DNA from: an uncultured Clostridia bacterium
GTDB lineage: Bacteria; Bacillota; Clostridia; UMGS1810
Assembly (NCBI GenBank): GCA_934481345.1
Contig: CAKSPF010000001.1
Span: 186,001 to 250,000, forward strand
DNA: 64,000 bases
Reading direction: 5' to 3'
The notes below the pieces were generated by a model. That model ran no database searches, was not told where the DNA came from, and saw only the letters and a program-made list of their open reading frames with translations. The translations under genes and the position numbers were made by a program. Of the stretch, positions 19,101-27,985 are shown in pieces; the first letter of the stretch is position 1, and every line of letters begins with the position of its first letter.

Positions 19101-19815
19101 CTAATTTTTCCGCACGGGACACATCATCAAAATCAATATAATTGTTTATTTTGCTTTTTGAATACGGTACAAGCGAATTACTCCATAAAAAGCTTTTAGC
19201 GGCTTTCAGATTTTTATCATTATCTGTAATCAGGCTTAATTCAAGCCGTTTTGATTTTGCAGGCGGTACCGAAAAATTTTTTGCACAAACATCTGCAATA
19301 CCGCCGTTTATATCATATAATGCATTGTAGAAATTAATATTATAAATTTCATCTGAATTATTCGCCGCCAAAGCATTAAAATACAGCCTGTCGCCTTTTT
19401 TTAATTCACGGACATCTTCGCCGTTTTCGTTGATAACCCTTACATCAGAAAGCTCAATATCTTTAAATAACTCAATGTTCTGTTTATACAAAACCAAACT
19501 ATTTGTTTTGTCGTCTGAAATATATATTTTGTATTCACCGTTAAGATACTCGCATAAAGTCACGGCCGCTGCAAAGCTCCCGTCGCTTCTTGCATTAAGT
19601 TGATTTATATAAAAAATTTCATTGTTCGGATTTTCAACTCTTACGGTTACAAAACGTGCTCCGCTGCTTGCCGTTCCTTTTATATATATTTGATTATTTT
19701 CTGCCAACACTGAAATTTGTGCGTGTATTTCATCTTCGGCAAAAGCATTTACAACCAAAGCAAAATGTACAACGCAAAAAAAGATAAACAGCATTTTCAA
19801 AAAACATCTATGCAT
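16165..19815 (-). CDS. Secreted GH39-like glycoside hydrolase, multidomain
   Basis: A roughly 1216-residue exported protein. The signal peptide is MHRCFLKMLFIFFCVVHFAL and ends near NAFA. Several beta-sandwich regions precede a lectin-like domain (about residues 510-670) and a clan GH-A TIM barrel. The barrel shows the acid/base Glu in YWEVVNEANFHPP (about residue 960) and the likely nucleophile in YIMSEYMPY (about 1065), the GH39-like arrangement. It is a paralogue of the gene at 27986-31633 over the lectin-like and barrel parts but lacks the stalk domain. Start choice: ATG at 19815 has GGTGA eight bases upstream; ATG at 19830 abuts AAGGA with no spacing. GH2 follows after 16 bp. Confidence 0.82.
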   Translation of the reverse strand: MHRCFLKMLFIFFCVVHFALVVNAFAEDEIHAQISVLAENNQIYIKGTASSGARFVTVRVENPNNEIFYINQLNARSDGSFAAAVTLCEYLNGEYKIYISDDKTNSLVLYKQNIELFKDIELSDVRVINENGEDVRELKKGDRLYFNALAANNSDEIYNINFYNALYDINGGIADVCAKNFSVPPAKSKRLELSLITDNDKNLKAAKSFLWSNSLVPYSKSKINNYIDFDDVSRAEKLDSFSSESAEIFIFDFPAAFSNNKKLYIPVYIHNKDNSEKEAGVTAKLYDQNGTTIFTNTEKISIKNGEYKIKNINSAFNVPNGVYNLNLKIEIGNELYRADYRVRAVPPNDRQVPDGDTAALFENSENINHGDFCDDVFDFCRGIKNNAADAVFYVPILTPKAAVKDADYACKAEVLRGFLKKCDDLDTVYNNGRIFGYSFKRVGGGYLGIIDRTRFDGDIMSCFSGNEVFYDEYGNEILSEDVMFYELFYVFSDGILNFNFDKQTAESYFSVNSASVKSVFAHSVVNPHEGTVQLTMNIDRPIEELANVSWNFVFSAITAKKPAANGSVNVFSLYVPPYPDKDLIFITREGTSATSYAICRNIQYESKRDINVAVTWKDGETTKMYIGGVLVAESQNAIAIDEEYIPYEMTVTTGKPFNVSRMQIYSKRMLPGQLYKNPSDKFKADLNTTMLADDGFEKIEYFTSIWQKETEYSCLIPAYRAEKQIFSENDKIVYPVMAVNCGNSSVMYSVEFLITDADGNVCAVTEKSVLIKNDGERYIYEIQLPEIYECGIYSITASIKCNGKLTGTFESAISVLPTIDSNTEDGKYADYYGMELDEKTDDEVLKKLNASITRTQRVFSWTSVEPIKSSFVWQGADEYVDRCMKNNIEIVAVLGKFPAWAAKEPTEEEKELYYSDGNGNITLMSPERWKPKNIEEWANYVYSVVSRYKGRVKYWEVVNEANFHPPYKPASYSGTSEEYYELLKAAYSAAKRADPDCVVLTSGFAVPINGMTDSEMPYELTKKKYAKGYYDIFNVHGYSGIAAFESCIDNLKSENPNAKYIMSEYMPYRESGEGNKIYAEITNVLDFAYEGYDKYIDMGLRSNANVYLTYANKSPQKCFHATAVLNRFLSKCNEFVSKEMHEDTVIYTLKRTDGKYLTVIGTGGSDLKNINIKGNISSVYDVYGRKIADAETDMQIGLSDNNKFSYVISESTLVCE

Positions 19816-19841
19816 TAAATTAATCACCATTCCTTATATGT

Positions 19842-19884
19842 TTATAAAAAAATGGATTATACCAAAAATATAATCCATTTTTTA
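19842..19884 (-). terminator. Intrinsic terminator inside the glycan operon
   Basis: ATGGATTAT at 19852-19860 pairs with 19870-19878, extended by A/T pairs to about 15 bp. On the minus strand the hairpin is followed by a T-run and lies 5 bp after the stop codon of the SLH gene. It should end part of the transcription before the second GH39-like gene. Confidence 0.75.
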
Positions 19885-19888
19885 TTTA

Positions 19889-22510
19889 CTATTTATACGC
19901 TATAACACTCCTAACGATGCCGCTTCGCATTTGCAGTATAACAAACGAGCTCTGACTTCCGGAATGTAAATAATCATTCAGTTCCGACGCCGTTGCAGCA
20001 GTTATTTTATCGGAACGTCCGGAATGATCATAAACCATAATTTTTGCTTGATTCAGCAAATATACCTCTATGTCGTCCATTGTCAGATTTGCTGCTTCTT
20101 CGTCTGTAATAACAGATAAATCCTTATCCGTAATCGCTATAGAATTGCCGTCTCTTCTGTATATCCAGCACGGCATAACTCTGTATTCATTGTTGACGCT
20201 TTCATGAATTTTGTATTTTTTATATTTATATTCACCCGTATTAGTTTTCGGGTCATAATCATACAAAACATCAATGTCATTTATTTTATCGCCGTTTGCG
20301 GTTCCGTAACGGATAATATCTCCCTCTCCGAGCCCCAGTGTTTCAGAAACATATTTACTGTCAAATGAATTAACAACTTTTTTCGTACCGCGCGTCCAGA
20401 GTGTTACTTGCTCAACCAGTTCACCGTTTTCATCATTTGCAAACGAAATACTATCTATTATTGAACAATCATAATTATATTTCTTTTCAACACCGTCGCC
20501 ATTGTTGCGATAGCAAACCACCGCATCGGAGCAAACTCCGTCATTTGACACACTGTAACCCTCTACCGAATACTCAGTGTCATGTGCAAAAAATGTATAG
20601 TTTTTAAACAAAAAAGCATCCTCATCCGTTATATCATCCGGTACGATAAATACCTTTGTCGCACTGTCCATAACAATATATCCGCAAAACTGGTTGTAAC
20701 GAAGCTTAATATCCCTTTTGGCACTTGAAACAAAAAGTGCATTTTCTTCACTGATGCTGCCTGCGGTATCGGCAGTATCTATAACACAAATTTTTCCGTT
20801 TTTATTAACCGAATACCTTATTAGTTTTCCGCTTCCGAGCGCGGCAAACACCTCAGCAGAGTTTGCACTTGTCGATTTTGTACCGTCCAAAGTAATTTTA
20901 TCTGCAAGATAAAACTCCTCGGCTTTATTATTTTCAGTAAACAGTTTTATTAAAACATCGCTTGAAACGCCGCCCTTTTTGTCTATTCCCATCAAATATC
21001 CCATGCTGTACTGCGAACCGTCTACCGGCACAAATGCCGCTATTTTTCCGTCAATATCAAGCAAAAAATCTCCTGTTGTACCAACGCTCAAAGCATATAC
21101 TCCGCTTTTCGGAAAATATTCCGACAATTCATAGTTCCGTCTGCCTATGGTAAGAGAGTTATCCTTTGTGTTTATTGTATTGATAGTACCGTTTACATAA
21201 TCGCGGACCAATACAATATCCGTCCTGGATTTATCGGGAGTAGCCGTGCATGATAAAACATCCCATTCTCCCAAATCGCGTATATCGTATTCAAAGTTGT
21301 CAGTATCAAAAATTTTTACGACCGTATCAGGTTTGTTAATGTTAAGGTCAATAGAAGGCATACCGTATTTTGCATTGATTATACCGTCTGTGACATTAAC
21401 ACTGTCTACAACTACATTTTCGTATGACGTTATAAATACAAGGTCATATTTTCTGTCATTATCAGAATCCACCAAACGTACTCTGCCGCACTTAGGTATC
21501 ATAACAGACTCGTCATAGCTTACAAAGCATTTGTTCAAAAATATATTTGCCGATGCCGATATTTCCGCTTCTTTTGTTTTTTTGTTGTTTTCTGCAACTT
21601 CATAGGTATATTTTCTGTTTTTATATCCGCATATATCAGCAGCATTAAGCTCAATAATCTTGCCGTCGCTTTCCGCATAGAAGGAAACAATAGTTTTTCG
21701 GGCGTTGGCTTTGTAATAAAAAACAACATTACTGCCGATATAATCATCTATTTTACTGTTTCCGGTCAAATAAACATCAGAACCGATTCTGACTTTACCC
21801 TCCGAAAGACTGCCGTTACCGTCTATTGAAGTAATGCTTGTTGCATTAACGGTTCCCTCAGCCTCATATACGTTAAAATACGAATTCAAAAAATTGATAT
21901 TTTTACGCACATCGGATACATACTTGCCGTCAGCAATATAGCTGTCACTTATGTTTGTAAAAAGTGCATTATATATCAGTACTGCCGCCTGCTCCGTATT
22001 GAAACTGCCGTCCGAAATACTTACATCATTTAAGAGTTTAAGCTTGTTTGCCACAATTACATAGCCGTTCGGATATCCGCCGCTGTTTTGTGCATATGCA
22101 CTGTATCCCATTGCGCATATAAGCATTTTCAAGGCTTCATTATATGTAATCAGTTTTTGCGGATTATAAAGCTTATCATCATTTACGGAAATAATATTTA
22201 ACTGTGCAAGAGTATTCACTTCGGAATATCCCTCGTCATTTGCTGTTATATCGGTAAAATACGGTTCGGCAGAAAAAGCTGCTCCGTCCATTCCGATAAA
22301 CCTTGCTGTATATATAGCAAATCTGCTTCTTGACACACCGGTCTGCAAATCATTGTCCGCCGAATCCAATATTCCAAGTCCGTTCAAAAGCGATACTGCC
22401 CTTTGTACAGTATCGGTACCGTACATTTCAGTATCTGCAAAAGTCGTAATTGACAAAGGCTGAATAAGCATTGCCGCTGCAAGCAATATACATAATAATA
22501 TTTTTTTCAA
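19889..22510 (-). CDS. SLH-domain exoprotein with beta-rich body
   Basis: An 873-residue exported protein. A signal peptide (MKKILLCILLAAAMLIQPLS, end near TFA) is followed by three degenerate SLH repeats over about residues 30-200, with motifs such as TGVSRSRFAIYTARFIG, LITYNEALKMLICAMGY and FNTEQAAVLIYNALF. SLH repeats bind pyruvylated cell-wall polymer. The remaining 670 residues are repetitive beta-strand sequence without a recognised catalytic site. The architecture matches the SLH protein at 57844-60111. Start is TTG at 22510 behind AGGAGG. The gene lies 11 bp after the other SLH gene, so the two are co-expressed. Role inferred: a wall-anchored glycan-binding or scaffold protein. Confidence 0.78.
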   Translation of the reverse strand: MKKILLCILLAAAMLIQPLSITTFADTEMYGTDTVQRAVSLLNGLGILDSADNDLQTGVSRSRFAIYTARFIGMDGAAFSAEPYFTDITANDEGYSEVNTLAQLNIISVNDDKLYNPQKLITYNEALKMLICAMGYSAYAQNSGGYPNGYVIVANKLKLLNDVSISDGSFNTEQAAVLIYNALFTNISDSYIADGKYVSDVRKNINFLNSYFNVYEAEGTVNATSITSIDGNGSLSEGKVRIGSDVYLTGNSKIDDYIGSNVVFYYKANARKTIVSFYAESDGKIIELNAADICGYKNRKYTYEVAENNKKTKEAEISASANIFLNKCFVSYDESVMIPKCGRVRLVDSDNDRKYDLVFITSYENVVVDSVNVTDGIINAKYGMPSIDLNINKPDTVVKIFDTDNFEYDIRDLGEWDVLSCTATPDKSRTDIVLVRDYVNGTINTINTKDNSLTIGRRNYELSEYFPKSGVYALSVGTTGDFLLDIDGKIAAFVPVDGSQYSMGYLMGIDKKGGVSSDVLIKLFTENNKAEEFYLADKITLDGTKSTSANSAEVFAALGSGKLIRYSVNKNGKICVIDTADTAGSISEENALFVSSAKRDIKLRYNQFCGYIVMDSATKVFIVPDDITDEDAFLFKNYTFFAHDTEYSVEGYSVSNDGVCSDAVVCYRNNGDGVEKKYNYDCSIIDSISFANDENGELVEQVTLWTRGTKKVVNSFDSKYVSETLGLGEGDIIRYGTANGDKINDIDVLYDYDPKTNTGEYKYKKYKIHESVNNEYRVMPCWIYRRDGNSIAITDKDLSVITDEEAANLTMDDIEVYLLNQAKIMVYDHSGRSDKITAATASELNDYLHSGSQSSFVILQMRSGIVRSVIAYK

Positions 22511-22521
22511 TGTTTATCCTC

Positions 22522-24219
22522 CTATTCTGTCAACTTTAAAAATTCATATATGATTTTTGCCGCCTCTGCCCTTGTGCACCGGGCATTCGGCATAAACATG
22601 CCATTTCCCGCACCGTTTATAAGTCCTGCGCGATGCATTGCATTTACCGCTTCGGCAGCATAAGGTGAAATATCGGCCGAATCTGCAAATTCCGCCTGTT
22701 CGTTCACCGCCGGCATATTTATGCCTGACAAGCCTGCCGCCCTGTATACCAGTATTGCAAAATCCTGACGCGTTATATTGCTTTTCGGCATAAACATACC
22801 GTTATCCATGCCTTCCGCAAGTCCTGCCTGTCTGGCGGTCATTATGTATTTTGCGCTCCAGTCAGAAGGAGCCACATCATTAAACAGACTTTCGGTATTG
22901 ACGGGTTCTGTTTTTAATCCTAACGCAATAACAAGGATTTTTATTGCTTCCTCCCTGGTTACATTGTCCATAGGTGCAAAACTGCCGTTTCCTTTTCCGT
23001 CGAGTATACCTTTGTCCGCAAGTGCCGTTATAGCCTCCTCTGCCCACGGAACGGATTTAATATCGTCAAATGTATTTTTGTTTTCTGCCGGCAAAACACT
23101 CTGCATCGGAAAGCTGCCCGAAGAAACAGAACCGCTGTTCTTTTTGCCTCCGCCGCTGCCGCTTGTGTCGGATTTTGTACTGCCCTGAGAATTTTTCACC
23201 GCATTATTGAATTTTAAAACAAATTCTTCTGCAGTGCCGAATTCTTTTGCAGTCAATTCCTTGTCAGCGGCATTTCGTTCCGAAACAGACAGCTTATTGT
23301 AAGCCGTCAAATCAACGCCGAGAACATCGGCATATTTTGTAATAAAGCTGTTGAACAAGGACCAGCTATCCATTATACAGATGTTTCTGAGCAAAACCTG
23401 CTGTCTGAAAAATGTGTTTATTTCATCGGGATTTTCAAATACGGCATTAAACATTTTTCCGTCAACATATTGTTTTGAATCACTGTCAAATTTGCCGTAC
23501 AACCGATATTCATCGGAATCTGTGATGTTCAGGATATCATCACACAGAAGTATTAATTTATTTATATTGTCCGCTGAGTCATTAATATTAAAAGCATGCA
23601 CAACGCAGCACTTTGCATATATATTCTTAAAACTGTTTACACTGTCAAAAGCCTTGCTTTGTACGGAAAGAAGCCCGGCAAGCGCATCGGCATAATCAGC
23701 ATAGCCTACCTTGTCATATGATACATCATTTATGCCAAGCTGTTTTCTGTTTAATTCATCATCCAGAATACTTTTTATTTTTGCTGCATCATTATTTTTT
23801 CTTGCAAGCTCCAGATTGTTTAAAACCAAAAAAACATCATCCGGCGAAAAATACTCAAAGGTCTTTGTATACTTTTCCGTATCGTTATTTCCTCCGGCTG
23901 CAACAGTGTATACGCCCGTTACCGATGCCATTTTAAAACTAATCGAATACTTACCGTCAGAATCCGTTACTGCGTCATAAATACCGCATAATTTCTCATA
24001 CAAGTTATCCGGAGAAGCTGCGGCCATATCATCCAAAGTAACATTCGGCCTAAGTATTTTGCACACAATCCGTTTGCCGGCAGCAGCCGAACCGAAATCG
24101 CCGCTGACGGTAACAATTTGTGTATCACCGTCTATAACTATATTCTCAATGGGATTTGCACATACCGCAGATGTCATTACAAACAGCAGCAAGGCAGCAG
24201 CTAACAAAATTTTTTTCAT
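22522..24219 (-). CDS. Exported protein with three C-terminal SLH repeats
   Basis: A 565-residue protein with signal peptide MKKILLAAALLLFVMTSAVC (end near CANP). The N-terminal part (about residues 25-120) looks like a bacterial Ig-type sandwich and a helical middle follows (about 130-350). A Ser/Gly linker (SDTSGSGGGKKNSGSVSSGS) leads to three classical SLH repeats in the last 180 residues: PWAEEAITALADKGILDG, NVTREEAIKILVIALGL, DWSAKYIMTARQAGLAEG, and the third ending at EFLKLTE. It should be anchored to the cell wall. Start at 24219 is set by GGGAGG upstream. An in-frame extension that includes the hairpin has no site. Confidence 0.85.
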   Translation of the reverse strand: MKKILLAAALLLFVMTSAVCANPIENIVIDGDTQIVTVSGDFGSAAAGKRIVCKILRPNVTLDDMAAASPDNLYEKLCGIYDAVTDSDGKYSISFKMASVTGVYTVAAGGNNDTEKYTKTFEYFSPDDVFLVLNNLELARKNNDAAKIKSILDDELNRKQLGINDVSYDKVGYADYADALAGLLSVQSKAFDSVNSFKNIYAKCCVVHAFNINDSADNINKLILLCDDILNITDSDEYRLYGKFDSDSKQYVDGKMFNAVFENPDEINTFFRQQVLLRNICIMDSWSLFNSFITKYADVLGVDLTAYNKLSVSERNAADKELTAKEFGTAEEFVLKFNNAVKNSQGSTKSDTSGSGGGKKNSGSVSSGSFPMQSVLPAENKNTFDDIKSVPWAEEAITALADKGILDGKGNGSFAPMDNVTREEAIKILVIALGLKTEPVNTESLFNDVAPSDWSAKYIMTARQAGLAEGMDNGMFMPKSNITRQDFAILVYRAAGLSGINMPAVNEQAEFADSADISPYAAEAVNAMHRAGLINGAGNGMFMPNARCTRAEAAKIIYEFLKLTE

Positions 24220-24248
24220 ATGATCCTCCCATACCTGAATGGCGGATT

Positions 24249-24279
24249 CTTCGGACGGCATATCAGTTGCCGTCCGAAG
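24249..24279 (-). promoter_or_regulatory. Perfect 12-bp intercistronic hairpin
   Basis: CTTCGGACGGCA at 24249-24260 is exactly complementary to 24268-24279 with a 7-base loop, directly after the stop codon of the carbohydrate-binding gene and 30 bp before the SLH start. On the minus strand no T-run follows, so it is unlikely to be a strong terminator. It may protect the upstream mRNA from 3' decay. Confidence 0.6.
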
Positions 24280-24290
24280 CACAGCCTTTT

Positions 24291-26195
24291 TTATTCCTTT
24301 ACTTTCTCAAGTCTGACATCGTCAAGGTAGAATGTGGTGCCTCTTCCGTTTGTAACATATGCGCTTACATATGCTTCCGACCACTTTTCAACACTTGCGG
24401 TACTGTCGGTATTTGTTGTAAATGTACCTTCAAAATATCTGAATCCGTTTTCATCAATTGCAGTACTGTTCTGATTAAGAGTCTTGATTGTGACAACTTT
24501 ACCGTCAACCTTTGCATTTAATTTCAGCATTGCAAACTGATTGTCGTCAAGCGTGTCATATTTCATCCAGCCGCTAAGCTTGTATGTACCGTCTCCGCTT
24601 GCCTGAATTCTTCCTGTTATATCATGCTGCGTTACATCCTGAGCCGCCTTATTCGAGGTTACTTTTAATGCGTAATTACCCGAATGAACATTCTGTCTGT
24701 CTAACTCAAGGGTAACCTGCTTGCCCGCATACGAATCCTTCCACGGATATATGGTTCCCATTTCAAAGTCACCGCTGTAAAGTATATTGTCAGAGTCGAT
24801 TTTCGTAAGTTTAAAATCATCTACATATACATCACCGTTTTGTCTTGCTACATAGAAATTAACGTCAAAACTGCCTTTAGATATTATTTCGTCTGTAAGA
24901 TCGGTATAGAGCACCATGCGTGACCATCCGTCTTCAAGCGGTGTCACAATACGTGCTGTTGTATTAACCGCAGTTCCTGAAGCGTTCTTGTAATTTGCTT
25001 TCAGTACCGGTACGGGTGCGCTTGTCTGGCCGGCAGCCGTATCGGCATTATATTTTATTGCACAGGAAAGCGCATATCTGCCTGCACCGGCATTTTGTAC
25101 ATCCTCGCCTGCCGAATATGTCATTGTAGTTGTTGTTTTAGAACTATCAGTGTTTTTAAGAACTGCCGAACCGTAGCCGTCATATGCATCGGAATATGTA
25201 TGTTCTATTGTTCCGTTTGTAACACCGTAATAGCCGGGATAGTAATTTGTTGCAGAATCCTCAAAGCTACCGTACAAAAGCAGATTTTCCGTTACGGTAA
25301 CGTCACCGATATAAGATGGATATGTTTCAGTAGAATTATCCCTGAACTGTATTCTCAGGCTTGTGTTGTTTCCCGAATTGAATACAAGCTTATTTGTTCT
25401 GAAATAGGTATTTGCAGCTGTGACCGAGTTAAGTGAAGCAATTATTGTACCGCTATTGTCCAAAACTTCAAAAATAACGTCTGATTTCTGCGAAAGAACA
25501 CCAAAGTGTGCCATGTATACAGTATTCGGTTTTACGGTTATATCCTGATAAACCGTTGAACCGACTCCTCTGTATCCCTGATTTACCAGAGCATTATATC
25601 CGTATGTCCTGTTATATGTACTGTTTGTAATCATATCTTTGTATTCATCAGCCGTTGCAAATGCCCATGCTTTTTGGTCGTCTGCAAAATACATTTTCCA
25701 TGCAGAAATGTCCCCTGCTATATTATCCGATACAGAAAGTCTTGAGTTGTAGGTTTTTACATACGGAACCATGTTGTTGTTTAAATCAGACCACACAAAC
25801 ACTCTTATATAGTCTGTTTCAGCGGCATCTGTGCCAAGATTAAACGAAAGCTTCAACTCATTCTCTGTGCCGCCTCCCGCAAGTGTGCCGGTTGAAAAAT
25901 CAACTGTTTTAAGCTCATTTTCACTGTCATAAAGTCCTGCACAAAGCGCTGCCGGCTCGCTGCCTGTTGACAGTTTCTTTACCTTTACCGATATATCTGC
26001 GGTTGTATTAGGTGCTATTGTCGTAAGCGCGGCACCATTTACCATAATTATCGGTGTGGAAATCATTAAATCATCCCGTGTGTTATACTCAAAACTAAAA
26101 TCTTTCAAAAGATTTTCTGAGGCAAAAACACTGCCGGAAAGCAACATAAGCATTATCATTGCAAATGTCATAATTCTAAAGCCTTTTTTTAACAT
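24291..26195 (-). CDS. Secreted carbohydrate-binding protein (CBM4/9/22-like)
   Basis: A 634-residue exported protein with a signal peptide (MLKKGFRIMTFAMIMLMLLS, end near VFAS). Three jelly-roll CenC-like carbohydrate-binding segments are suggested by starts such as LLLYGSFEDSATNYYPG and NILYSGDFEMGTIYPWKD and ends such as FYLDDVRLEKVKE and VYVDDFKLTKID. No catalytic domain is visible. The last domain is closely similar to the last domain of the next gene upstream (DENGFRYFEGTF versus DENGFRYLEGDF). It lacks SLH repeats, so it may associate with the neighbouring SLH proteins or with substrate. Start at 26195 has AGGAG eight bases upstream. Confidence 0.78.
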   Translation of the reverse strand: MLKKGFRIMTFAMIMLMLLSGSVFASENLLKDFSFEYNTRDDLMISTPIIMVNGAALTTIAPNTTADISVKVKKLSTGSEPAALCAGLYDSENELKTVDFSTGTLAGGGTENELKLSFNLGTDAAETDYIRVFVWSDLNNNMVPYVKTYNSRLSVSDNIAGDISAWKMYFADDQKAWAFATADEYKDMITNSTYNRTYGYNALVNQGYRGVGSTVYQDITVKPNTVYMAHFGVLSQKSDVIFEVLDNSGTIIASLNSVTAANTYFRTNKLVFNSGNNTSLRIQFRDNSTETYPSYIGDVTVTENLLLYGSFEDSATNYYPGYYGVTNGTIEHTYSDAYDGYGSAVLKNTDSSKTTTTMTYSAGEDVQNAGAGRYALSCAIKYNADTAAGQTSAPVPVLKANYKNASGTAVNTTARIVTPLEDGWSRMVLYTDLTDEIISKGSFDVNFYVARQNGDVYVDDFKLTKIDSDNILYSGDFEMGTIYPWKDSYAGKQVTLELDRQNVHSGNYALKVTSNKAAQDVTQHDITGRIQASGDGTYKLSGWMKYDTLDDNQFAMLKLNAKVDGKVVTIKTLNQNSTAIDENGFRYFEGTFTTNTDSTASVEKWSEAYVSAYVTNGRGTTFYLDDVRLEKVKE

Positions 26196-26247
26196 CACAA
26201 TCACTCCTATTTTATTTATATAATATAATAATATATAATTACTTTGA

Positions 26248-27963
26248 TTAATCCGAAAGCTTATATAAAGCTATATCGTCTATGCGGAACGGCAGTTTTT
26301 CCGTATTGGAAGCATATACGCTTACATATGTTTCACCAAATGTTTCCGCATCGGTTATTTCAAAATCACCCTCAAGATATCTGAAACCGTTTTCATCGGT
26401 TATGTTTGAGGAATTCTGATTAATCGATATAAGTGTATCAAACGAATTCTTACCCCCATGTTTAGAAAACACCTTAATCATAGCAAATGTTGTTTCCTCC
26501 GGGTACTGTATCCAGCCGCATATACGGTATTTGCCGTTTCCGCACTGTTTAACAGCCGCTGCAAGCGAATGTTGGGTTATCGGCGCATGTCCGACGGAAC
26601 GGTTGAACACGCGTATGGAAGAATTTCCGGAATGACACACCGAAGTATCCGCCTCAAAATCCACCGATACGCCTGCGAAGCTTTTTGTCCATGCACTTAA
26701 TGAATTTTCCTCGCAGTCGCCGCCAATAATCAAATTGCCGTATTCAATTTCTTTTAAGGACACACTGTCTATGTATGATACCTTTGACTTACTGTCGGAA
26801 GTTGCATAGCAAATATTTATTTTACTGCTGTCACCCGAATTAAATACAATATAATTCGGCGTCCACTCCGACTGAGCAGTTTTGACAGCCTTGACATTCT
26901 GACCTATCACGGCTCCGCTGCCGTCATATATACAGCAATTAACTTTTTCTCTGCACAGTGACATATAAGAGAGGATATACAATCTTTGAGGTAATACATC
27001 AACTTCCGAAGACGCTGCCTCCCCTGCCTCATGTGAAGTTATTTTAAGTGATTTTTCACCGTTATATGTGCTTTCATCTGTTATTTGTGCAAGACTGTCA
27101 TTAACGATCCAGCCGTCACTCATATCTTCAAAGCTTCCGTTGTTCTCAAGACTTGTGCTTACGATTAAGTCATCAATAAATACTTTTCCGCCATTATCTG
27201 CATTAAACACAAGTTTTCCGCTGTCGCTTTCGTCTGCACCAAATACAAACGAATTGTACCTCCAATTTTCTGATGTTTCGGTGTAATAAGCTGCGTTTTC
27301 TGCATCAAAGTCATTTTTGACACTGCATTTTGCACCGTCGCCTTTGGAATAAAAGCTTATCTTGTATGCACTGCCGCCGTTTAATGAAAGCTCAAGCTCT
27401 GCCGCACCGCTGTCTGAAATACCGCTGTTCATAAGAGATGAATATCCGCTTCGGCTTTCCTGTGATGAAAACTGCCAGCCGTCACCGAGTTTCCAGTCGT
27501 AAACATCTTCAAAGCCTTCCTTAAAGCAACTGAAAGAACGGCTGTATGAATAAAATCCGTCTACCGAGTTAAGAATAAATGTCTTTAAATAACAACCGGA
27601 TGTAACATTTGCAGGAAGTACAAAGCAGTATTCGATTTTTTGTTCGGCATCTTCGCTGACCGAACCGGTGCCGTAGGTTACACCAAGCATTGTATCATCA
27701 CTGCTGTAAATACCGGTTATTGCGGATAGGTTAATACTGCCCGATGTGTTTTTTCTGACAGTAATACTTACATTTACCTCATCACCCGGTGAAAGCGCCG
27801 TAAGTACCTGTCCGGAACTGTTTGTGTATATCGGCGAACCGAGATACAGCCCTTCTTCAGATGCAACCTCTTCAAAATCATAATCTATATCTGCCGAAGC
27901 AGTGCTTATAAGCATCACTGCACAAAGCAAAGCTAGACTGATTTTTTTTAATATACATTTCAA
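26248..27963 (-). CDS. Secreted carbohydrate-binding protein, paralogue
   Basis: A 571-residue exported protein. The start is TTG at 27963 (LKCILKKISLALLCAVMLIS, signal end near ASA) with GGAGG eight bases upstream. An in-frame ATG further upstream would overlap the previous gene. Jelly-roll binding segments are recognised by FEDVYDWKLGDGWQFSS, SLENNGSFEDMSDGWIVND and LIIGGDCEENSLSAWTKS and by the terminal FRIDDIALYKLSD. No enzyme motif is present. The gene lies 22 bp after the large GH39-like gene. Role inferred: binding of the target polysaccharide at the cell surface. Confidence 0.77.
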   Translation of the reverse strand: MKCILKKISLALLCAVMLISTASADIDYDFEEVASEEGLYLGSPIYTNSSGQVLTALSPGDEVNVSITVRKNTSGSINLSAITGIYSSDDTMLGVTYGTGSVSEDAEQKIEYCFVLPANVTSGCYLKTFILNSVDGFYSYSRSFSCFKEGFEDVYDWKLGDGWQFSSQESRSGYSSLMNSGISDSGAAELELSLNGGSAYKISFYSKGDGAKCSVKNDFDAENAAYYTETSENWRYNSFVFGADESDSGKLVFNADNGGKVFIDDLIVSTSLENNGSFEDMSDGWIVNDSLAQITDESTYNGEKSLKITSHEAGEAASSEVDVLPQRLYILSYMSLCREKVNCCIYDGSGAVIGQNVKAVKTAQSEWTPNYIVFNSGDSSKINICYATSDSKSKVSYIDSVSLKEIEYGNLIIGGDCEENSLSAWTKSFAGVSVDFEADTSVCHSGNSSIRVFNRSVGHAPITQHSLAAAVKQCGNGKYRICGWIQYPEETTFAMIKVFSKHGGKNSFDTLISINQNSSNITDENGFRYLEGDFEITDAETFGETYVSVYASNTEKLPFRIDDIALYKLSD

Positions 27964-27985
27964 TATAGTCACCTCCTCGTGTACA

